The notes beneath the pieces are model-generated. The model was not told the DNA's origin. It saw only the letters and a program-made list of their open reading frames with translations, and did not search any database. This document shows, in pieces, positions 42,855-48,561 of a stretch of DNA of 48,561 nucleotides. Made by a program: the position numbers and the translations under genes. The first letter of the stretch is position 1. The number at the start of each line of letters is the position of its first letter. Origin of the DNA: Spirochaetales bacterium Spiro_12 (lineage in GTDB: Bacteria; Spirochaetota; Spirochaetia; Treponematales; Rectinemataceae); assembly GCA_001603165.1 (NCBI GenBank), contig LVBN01000130.1:1-48561 (forward strand), given 5' to 3'.

Positions 42855-42936
42855 GCCGGGTTCAAAAGCTGACAGGCTTTTGAACCCGGCTTTGTAATTT
42901 CGCCTGGTTTCATGCTAAAGCATGAAACCAGGCGAA
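42855..42936 (-). repeat. Two tandem perfect stem-loops between deacetylase and barrel genes
   Basis: Stem-loop one: 42855-42869 pairs with 42876-42890 (15 bp, 6-base loop). Stem-loop two: 42899-42915 pairs with 42920-42936 (17 bp, 4-base loop). Both are perfect. Neither is followed by a T-run on the minus strand, so they are not typical intrinsic terminators for the operon. They could stabilise or cleave mRNA, or tune expression of the downstream barrel gene. Confidence 0.85.
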
Positions 42937-42961
42937 GCGCGCGCATTTTCAAGGCAGCTTT

Positions 42962-43819
42962 TCAAAACCCGTCTGACTTTCGAAAAGGCCTCATCATTAT
43001 CCTTTTTCCCACCGATCGACGCCGCGCCCAGTGCCGGATATCCGAAAGCCCGGAAAGTTTAGCCCTGAATACCGGATACGCCATATCGGCATCGAGAACC
43101 GTTCTATGCAAAAAAAGAGGATCGCTTTTCATGCCGATCTTTTCGGACAAGGTGGTGAAGGAAAAACTGAAATTTTCATTTTCAATGACGCGTTGCGCGA
43201 CAGCGTTATACGTTTCAGGTTCGCCGCCCACCCAGGCGAAGCTTTTGACAGGTTTCCCGGTCAGGGAAACGAGGGCGTTTTTAGCCTCCCGGATCTCTTT
43301 CTCGGCAACGCCTCTATCGACATGGCCGTCGAAACGTCTATGATTCATTGTATGGCAGCCAATAACATGGCCCCGGGACTCCAAATCGATGATCTCCTCG
43401 ATGTTCATCCCGATTCTGCCGCCCTGCCCTTCCGGTATCAGCAACCGGTTGTCAAGGCAAAATTTCCGCTGCTCTTCCGCCGAAAGCCGGGGCATCGCGG
43501 CCGGGATAAAAAACCATCCCCTGAACCCATGTTCTTCCAGCAAGGGAGCCGCCACGGTATAATGGCTTAGAAGACCGTCATCGAAAGTTATGATGATCCC
43601 TTGCCTTGACCGCGGCTTGTCCGACCCGCCATCGGTTTTTTCGGAAGCGGCGCCTGAAAAAAATGAAAGCAAATCGTCCTCGCGAACGTTGTCATACCAT
43701 CGCCTGTAATGCGCAAGTTGCCTTCTGAAGCTTGGAATCATGGCGTTATCCACGTTGTGGTAAGCCACTGCCCGAATGGATCGAATAGTTCCACCATCCT
43801 TCGCGATAAAGCCCCTCAT
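42962..43819 (-). CDS. CE4 (NodB-type) polysaccharide deacetylase
   Basis: The 285-residue protein carries the NodB-domain motifs ITFDDG (77-82), GWFFIP (101-106) and HTMNH (156-160, the H-x3-H metal pair). It has no signal peptide, suggesting it acts in the cytoplasm on a lipid-linked or nucleotide sugar, or reaches the periplasm by an unknown route. It overlaps the preceding GT4 gene by ATGA. Removing acetyl groups from N-acetylhexosamine would create amines for the acyltransferases in the locus. Confidence 0.85.
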   Translation of the reverse strand: MRGFIAKDGGTIRSIRAVAYHNVDNAMIPSFRRQLAHYRRWYDNVREDDLLSFFSGAASEKTDGGSDKPRSRQGIIITFDDGLLSHYTVAAPLLEEHGFRGWFFIPAAMPRLSAEEQRKFCLDNRLLIPEGQGGRIGMNIEEIIDLESRGHVIGCHTMNHRRFDGHVDRGVAEKEIREAKNALVSLTGKPVKSFAWVGGEPETYNAVAQRVIENENFSFSFTTLSEKIGMKSDPLFLHRTVLDADMAYPVFRAKLSGLSDIRHWARRRSVGKRIMMRPFRKSDGF

Positions 43820-44928
43820 GCTTTCCTTGCCGCCGGTTCGCCGTAAATCCTCAAATACTCAGCCACGCAGTTTTCTATGGAATAATCGGCTGCCTTTCGG
43901 GCCTGCGCCGCGAGTATTCTGTCTTTAAGTTTTTTATCCTCGTCCAAATCCAGAAGCGCCTTCGCGCAAGCGCCGTAATCTCCCGGAGGAAACAGCAAGC
44001 CAGCGCCTTGTACAAGATCGCGCAACCCGCCGGTGGCCGAGGCCACGACAGGGAGTCCCGACGCCATCGCCTCAAGGCACCCCAGGCCGAAACCTTCGGT
44101 CTTGGAAGTTTGCATATAATAATCCGAGGCGGCTAAAAGCTCGGGAACATTATCCTTCGTGCCCGCGAAATAACACCTTTCGACCAATCCAAGATCGCCG
44201 GCCAGAGCTTCCATCGAAGGCCGCGATGGCCCATCGCCGATAAAAACCGCCACGAAACGGTCCGGCAACCGCTTCAAGGCGCGGATCGCCGTTTCGTGAT
44301 CTTTTTCCGCGATGAATCTGGCGGTCATCGATATAACGGTCCGGCCGCGGGCCCAGCTCAAAACACCGGCGTCGGGGTTGACCGCGGCACTGAACTTCCG
44401 CAAATCTATGCCATTCGGAACGACGAGCAATCGCCGGGAAGGAATGGAAAGCCAATCCATCAAGGAAGCGGCCACCCCTTCGCTCACGCATAGTATCATG
44501 TGGTGCTGGCTGTAAAGCCATCGTTCGAAGCTCCGCAGAAGGGGCATTTTCATTCTGCGATTATGCACCGCGTGTTCGGTGGTGATGAGTTTCGATTCGG
44601 CGTACCGCGCCTTCAGCGTGAGGAAGGCCAGGGCGCTCCAGTGAAAACTCGGGCCGAGATGGGAGTGAACCACATCGAAGGATTCGTTCGACATGAAGCC
44701 GCGCAATTCAAAAAAACGCGCCGGAGAATAAATATTGGAACCGTCGTTGTGCGCTATCGTCACCTTAACGCCCTTGGCCGCAAGCTCACGGGAATAGACG
44801 TCGTTCCTGCCGTCAATCACGTATAGGCTTATATCGTCCCCGCGGGCGGCGAACCGGGGAAGCAGCGCCGATACAAGTCGTTCGGCGCCTCCTGAGGCCA
44901 GGGAATTTATTACATGCAATACTTTCAT
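43816..44928 (-). CDS. GT4 glycosyltransferase
   Basis: The 370-residue GT-B enzyme begins MKVLHVINSLASGGAER, the classic GT4 opening, and has VVHSHLGPS near 84-92, LLVVPNGID near 164-172 and SKTEGFGLGCLEAMASGLPVV near 272-292 with the two spaced glutamates. It should add a sugar early in assembly of the first polysaccharide. It is separated from the GT2 gene by 12 bases and overlaps the deacetylase gene. Confidence 0.87.
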   Translation of the reverse strand: MKVLHVINSLASGGAERLVSALLPRFAARGDDISLYVIDGRNDVYSRELAAKGVKVTIAHNDGSNIYSPARFFELRGFMSNESFDVVHSHLGPSFHWSALAFLTLKARYAESKLITTEHAVHNRRMKMPLLRSFERWLYSQHHMILCVSEGVAASLMDWLSIPSRRLLVVPNGIDLRKFSAAVNPDAGVLSWARGRTVISMTARFIAEKDHETAIRALKRLPDRFVAVFIGDGPSRPSMEALAGDLGLVERCYFAGTKDNVPELLAASDYYMQTSKTEGFGLGCLEAMASGLPVVASATGGLRDLVQGAGLLFPPGDYGACAKALLDLDEDKKLKDRILAAQARKAADYSIENCVAEYLRIYGEPAARKA

Positions 44929-44940
44929 TATGCGCTTTAT

Positions 44941-45849
44941 CTATCGGAACGCTTTTCGGAATTTCATTCTGTCGTACACCGAAACGGCAAGCCCCATCGG
45001 AGCGGCGAGCGCCACGATACGTTTAGCCCTCGCGCCCAGCCCCGGTGGGGGATAATTCTTGCCAAGGCTCAGCAGTCTGAAACGGACATAATTGACAGCT
45101 TCCCTGAAAAGACTGGATAAAGAATAAGGCAGGGCCAATTCCTCGGCATAGAAAAGAAGCGTTCCCCGCGGATTCCGAAGGCGAAGTTCGAAACTGCGGG
45201 CCGAAAGTCCGTCTTCACGGTAATCGCAGGTATATATCGCTTCCGGCATCAGCAACAGATCGTATCCCGCTTGCGCGATTCTGAACCATACAACACACTC
45301 GGTTATGAACTTTTCCCCCGGTATTTCCGGAAAAGGGAATTTCTTCAAAACGCTCGCCTTGAAAACTTCGGCCTTGTCGCCCCGGATTTTATCCTCGAAG
45401 GTCAGGGTTGCGGCGTCCCTGCGGCGAAGTCCTTCGGGAAAAGCTTTTCCGATAATTTCGCCCGTCTTGGTTTGCCTATATCCCATAATCCCACCGATAG
45501 CCGGATCGGCCTTGGCAATGTTCGTCCGCGGGGCGATTCTTTCCAGGGCATCGAGAGGAAGGACGTCGTCCGAATCGACGATATAAATCCAATCGCCCTT
45601 CGCTTCCGGAATTCCCTTGTTCAGGGCCCTGTGCTTACCCCCATTGGGGCTCCGAATCAGTTTGACAGGATAGGCGCTCGTTTCGATCCATTTACCGACC
45701 AGATCGGCAGTTCCGTCGCTCGATCCATCATCGACGATAAGCCATTCGAAATTCGACTCGGTCTGGGCGTCGAGGGAGGCTTTCAACGCAGGCAACGCAT
45801 AAGCCCGGTTATATGTGGGCGTCAGTATGGTGAAAAGCGGCGGCATCAT
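44941..45849 (-). CDS. GT2 family glycosyltransferase
   Basis: The protein of 302 residues is a GT-A glycosyltransferase: FTILTPTYNRAYALPALKAS (5-24), WLIVDDGSSDGT (34-45) and IVDSDD near 92-97 with the metal-binding DxD-type aspartates. The ATG at 45849 forms an ATGA overlap with the preceding gene; the additional 40 residues of a longer reading to 45969 are unlike the family and are rejected. The enzyme should act early on the lipid-linked sugar made by the WbaP-like transferase. Confidence 0.86.
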   Translation of the reverse strand: MMPPLFTILTPTYNRAYALPALKASLDAQTESNFEWLIVDDGSSDGTADLVGKWIETSAYPVKLIRSPNGGKHRALNKGIPEAKGDWIYIVDSDDVLPLDALERIAPRTNIAKADPAIGGIMGYRQTKTGEIIGKAFPEGLRRRDAATLTFEDKIRGDKAEVFKASVLKKFPFPEIPGEKFITECVVWFRIAQAGYDLLLMPEAIYTCDYREDGLSARSFELRLRNPRGTLLFYAEELALPYSLSSLFREAVNYVRFRLLSLGKNYPPPGLGARAKRIVALAAPMGLAVSVYDRMKFRKAFR

Positions 45850-46640
45850 TTCGATATCTTGCCCGCGATTCGTTCCACAACCCATCCCTGAACGGCGCGC
45901 AATCGCTTTTCCATGGCGGAGTACATATCCACCAGGGAAGCGGCGAGCTTGGCCGGATTGGCGGCGCAAATAGCGGCTACGTAGGTCCCCTCGTCAACCG
46001 AGGCGATTACGATGCGCATGCGGACATCGTTTTCGGAAAATGCCCTGATCATCATGAAATGCAACGGCCTCTGGTTTTGCAGCGAAAAAAACAACCCCTC
46101 GCCCAGCCTTTTTATCGACATTTCATACCAGGACGAGCCGAAATTCGAATCCCTGAGATGAACAGAAAGCTCCAGAGAGTCGGGCAGGGCGGTAAGCGGC
46201 TTGGTTTCCATGGGAGTCTTCGACCCTGGCTGCGCGACCTGGTATACGTTGTCGAAAAGAACGGCGATGCCATTACGTCGTTCCGAATAATAAGTAACTC
46301 CCGATAGGGTTTCCACCTTCAGCAGTTCATTGATGATGCCCAGCTTCTTATCTTCGCCCAAGGCGATGCCCGGAACGAGAAACGACGACTCCACATATAC
46401 CGGTACATCGAATTCCTTGGGTAAAGCCCGAAGTACATCGCCCATAGTCCCCTGGGGGGAAAATCTAATATCGGCGGCGGTCCTGGGCCAAGCGACAAGC
46501 GTTGAGCCGTTTAGAAGTTCGGAATACTCCGTCTCCTGGAGGCCGGGCAGCAATGTCTTGAGCGAAGAAGCAAATCCGGGATTCGCGACCATGAAGAATA
46601 CGCCAAAAAACAACGGGCCGGCAAAGAACCTAGTACGCAC
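45846..46640 (-). CDS. Secreted protein of unknown function next to WbaP
   Basis: The 264-residue protein has a signal peptide (hydrophobic to about residue 20, cleavage near GFA-S). It has no membrane segment after that and looks like a soluble periplasmic alpha/beta protein, with conserved-looking stretches LLPGLQETEYSELLNG near 30-45 and SSWYEMSIKRL near 168-178. I do not recognise the family; it may be a lineage-specific one. It starts at GTG 46640, overlapping the WbaP-like gene by 11 bases, and ends in an ATGA overlap with a GT2. The tight linkage suggests a function in the same pathway. Confidence 0.6.
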   Translation of the reverse strand: MRTRFFAGPLFFGVFFMVANPGFASSLKTLLPGLQETEYSELLNGSTLVAWPRTAADIRFSPQGTMGDVLRALPKEFDVPVYVESSFLVPGIALGEDKKLGIINELLKVETLSGVTYYSERRNGIAVLFDNVYQVAQPGSKTPMETKPLTALPDSLELSVHLRDSNFGSSWYEMSIKRLGEGLFFSLQNQRPLHFMMIRAFSENDVRMRIVIASVDEGTYVAAICAANPAKLAASLVDMYSAMEKRLRAVQGWVVERIAGKISK

Positions 46641-48075
46641 CCTTACCCCCCAATACGGCGCCTACGGTTTTGAACAAGACGTACAGATCCAGCCACAGCG
46701 ACCAGCTCTGAATATAAAGAATATCCAAGGCTACGCGCTCTTCGTAATCCGTCTCCGACCTTCCGGAAACCTGCCACAAACCGGACATGCCCGGTTTGAC
46801 ACTGGAGAACAGCTTGTAATGGTGCCCATACTTCGGGATTTCCTCCTCGACGATGGGCCGGGGACCTACGAGGCTCATTTCGCCCTTCAGCACATTCCAT
46901 ATCTGCGGAATCTCGTCCAGGCTGGTCTTGCGCAAAAACTTTCCCATCCTGGTAATCCGGGGATCGTCATGCAATTTTTGATTCGCTTCCCATTCGAGCT
47001 TTCTCGCCGGGTCAGTGTCGAGTATCCGCCGAAGCACTTCTTTGGAGTTGACGACCATGGACCTGAATTTCCAGGCCATAAAGGGCTTCCCGTCTTTTCC
47101 CAACCTATGGTGTCGGTAAAAAACCGGACCCGGGGAATCGATTTTTATAAGAACCGCAATTATCGATAGGAACGGAAGAAGCAATATTCCGCCGACCACC
47201 GACAAAACCAGGTCGATTACCCGTTTAAGGTTGCGGTTGATGGGCAGCAACAAACTTTGGACAGTATAGAGCCCCAGCACCCCATCAAAATCCTTGATGG
47301 ACATCCATAGGTTTGTGACACCGATATAATCGGGTATGAGGGTATAATACCTGAAGGACTGGACATAATCGGCAACGATCGTTCCGAGGCTCTTCCGGCT
47401 AATCCCCGGCATAGCGACGATGGCCGTGTCGATTTTGCATTCCGCCGCCACGCGAGGACCGAGGTCTAATCCATGAATAATCGGTATCCCGGCGTATTCG
47501 GTTCCCGTGGCAGGATCGTCATCCAGGAACAAAACAGGTCGATATCCCAGAAACGGCTTTTTTATAAGTCGATCCGCCATCAATTTACCTGTCTGCCCCG
47601 CGCCAAAGATGACTATATGTATACCCCACCAGGATCTATTTTGGAAAATCCTTCGGACTATGCTCCGGAACAGGGGAAAATAAATTATGCTACAGAGCCA
47701 CGATAGCATGAAGGCTATGGAATAGGGATCCAAGGATACTTCTTTGCTAATGATGATTCTGGAAAGAATTATACCATTATGGGTCAAAAACGAAGTAAGC
47801 GCGAATCTGCGCAGCTCTTCGGCATGAGCAAGGTTCAATCCGGGGTAAAGGCGAAAAATGTAAATAATCACGAGGAAGGCCGGAAGATAAGGCCAATACG
47901 TAATAAATGACTTAAAGTTGATAATATCGAGGTCGTAAGTATTCACGATAAAAAATCCGGAGCCGAAGCTGACCATGGCGGCGACGAGATCGGCGACTAT
48001 GAAAGCGCCCACCATGGGCATTCTATTGAAGGCTTTTTGGGGCTTATAATTACGTTTAAAATTATCGAATGTCAC
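46630..48075 (-). CDS. WbaP-like polyprenyl-phosphate sugar-1-phosphate transferase
   Basis: The protein of about 481 residues has four to five N-terminal membrane segments (to about 140), a Rossmann-like domain ([16 protein letters not shown], near 150-165), a further membrane hairpin (about 275-300) and the monotopic PGT domain with [35 protein letters not shown] and MSLVGPRP. The DE pair is catalytic. It loads a hexose-1-phosphate, often galactose or glucose, onto undecaprenyl phosphate. GTG at 48075 with GAAGAGG upstream is preferred; TTG at 48111 lacks a ribosome site. It is the first gene of the run. Confidence 0.87.
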   Translation of the reverse strand: MTFDNFKRNYKPQKAFNRMPMVGAFIVADLVAAMVSFGSGFFIVNTYDLDIINFKSFITYWPYLPAFLVIIYIFRLYPGLNLAHAEELRRFALTSFLTHNGIILSRIIISKEVSLDPYSIAFMLSWLCSIIYFPLFRSIVRRIFQNRSWWGIHIVIFGAGQTGKLMADRLIKKPFLGYRPVLFLDDDPATGTEYAGIPIIHGLDLGPRVAAECKIDTAIVAMPGISRKSLGTIVADYVQSFRYYTLIPDYIGVTNLWMSIKDFDGVLGLYTVQSLLLPINRNLKRVIDLVLSVVGGILLLPFLSIIAVLIKIDSPGPVFYRHHRLGKDGKPFMAWKFRSMVVNSKEVLRRILDTDPARKLEWEANQKLHDDPRITRMGKFLRKTSLDEIPQIWNVLKGEMSLVGPRPIVEEEIPKYGHHYKLFSSVKPGMSGLWQVSGRSETDYEERVALDILYIQSWSLWLDLYVLFKTVGAVLGGKGAY

Positions 48076-48526
48076 AAAAACCTCTTCCATCCATACGGTA
48101 GTATACTTCAAACCAATAGATACGACAGATCCGACCGTGTTGACCCACGGTTTATACCATAAAGGCGCATAAAAGCCCGGATGGCGGCCGAAACACGCTC
48201 ACCCAAGGCAACGGCAATACACAGTAATCTCTTGATATCTATCGACAATCATGGCCTTCCGGTAAACCCACATTAATCAACCTTTTGAATCCTTTCTGCC
48301 CTTTACTGGAATGAGGATATCACGAAATTCCCATCTTTAGTACACCCGTGAGATTGACATCAAAGCCAAGCGAAAATCTCCTTAAGGAAGCATCCGGGGA
48401 AGAAACCGTCATTTTCTTTGTTGTACGGCGTTTGGCAAGATCGGTTTTTGGGTACGCGTAATCCCGTTTCTTTATAAAATTCTTTATATACAATTGAATT
48501 GTTTGAATCCCTATTCAATATACGAC
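48076..48526 (-). promoter_or_regulatory. About 450-base leader and likely promoter region of the polysaccharide operon
   Basis: No long gene is visible. A weak promoter candidate reads TTCAAT (48498-48493), a 16-base gap and TATAAA (48476-48471) in an A/T-rich patch. Further down, AAGGAG (48383-48378) lies 8 bases ahead of a TTG that opens a 10-codon ORF (48369-48337). Closer to the start, CCGTG/CACGG flank a small loop near 48135-48150. I see no ops/JUMPStart element. Transcription start and function need experimental proof. Confidence 0.35.
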
Positions 48527-48559
48527 GCAGGCCCCCGGCGGCAAGAGCCGGGGGCCTGC
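48527..48559. terminator. GC-rich stem-loop at the window edge, likely a terminator of the neighbouring unit
   Basis: Positions 48527-48539 and 48547-48559 form a perfect 13-bp GC-rich stem with a 7-base loop. No T-run follows on the minus strand; any T-run on the plus strand would lie beyond the window. It probably marks the boundary between the polysaccharide operon and an adjacent unit. Confidence 0.55.
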
Positions 48560-48561
48560 AG

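Noticed and set aside
42855-42890. First stem-loop read as an intrinsic terminator of the upstream genes
   Set aside because: No T-run follows on the minus strand. The T-rich side is on the plus strand, where no gene is transcribed toward it.
45850-45969. 40-residue N-terminal extension of the GT2 protein
   Set aside because: The family normally starts just before the FTILTPTYN strand; the ATG at 45849 overlaps the preceding stop as ATGA.
48112-48526. ops/JUMPStart element for RfaH-type antitermination
   Set aside because: No GGCGGTAGC-like sequence was found on the minus strand in the leader.

Overview
This 48.5 kb window is almost wholly one surface-polysaccharide locus. About 39 genes lie head to tail on the minus strand, from about 48.1 kb down to 0.77 kb. 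They are followed by a strong intrinsic terminator and then one small unrelated membrane-protein gene (144-443). Lipoprotein-independent outer-membrane barrels, an Omp85-like protein and undecaprenyl-phosphate-linked pathways show a diderm bacterium with mid-range GC. The style of the outer-membrane proteins and the legionaminic-acid cluster suggest a spirochaete (Spirochaetota); this is inference, because the window holds no rRNA or housekeeping marker. I see no transposase, integrase, tRNA, rRNA or CRISPR array.

Transcribed first (48.1 to 26.9 kb) is a block that looks like one complete Wzx/Wzy-type pathway: a WbaP-like initiating sugar-phosphate transferase, a secreted protein of unknown function, six glycosyltransferases (two GT2, four GT4), a polysaccharide deacetylase, an EpsG-like polymerase, an asparagine-synthase-like amidotransferase, a MurJ/MviN-type flippase, a CelD/FemAB-like acyltransferase and four outer-membrane proteins (two Wzi-like barrels, a one-POTRA Omp85-like protein and an unrecognised barrel). 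No Wza-type export channel or Wzc kinase is visible.

The middle (26.9 to 17.8 kb) makes nucleotide sugars. A wbpB-wbpE-wbpD-wbpA set should give UDP-2,3-diacetamido-glucuronic acid, and wecB-wecC should give UDP-ManNAcA. Between them lie a 52-codon ORF, a further DegT-family aminotransferase and a WecA/TagO-type initiating transferase.

The last part (17.8 to 0.77 kb) holds a second assembly set (Wzx flippase, Wzy/ligase-family polymerase, Wzz-like chain-length protein), a GT4, an unrecognised GT-B-like protein, a hexapeptide acetyltransferase, a FemAB-like protein and a second deacetylase. It ends in a legionaminic-acid set: legC, legG, an odd PLP-fold protein, a FemAB-like protein, legI, ptmE-like, legF and legB. 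The usual N-acetyltransferase LegH is not obvious.

Genes are packed with 4-base NTGA overlaps (ATGA, GTGA, TTGA) at many junctions, which points to translational coupling and co-transcription. The few real gaps hold the most notable non-coding features: two perfect stem-loops at 42855-42936, an inverted repeat at 21280-21321, a roughly 450-base leader ahead of the first gene, and a structured region plus terminator at 502-769.
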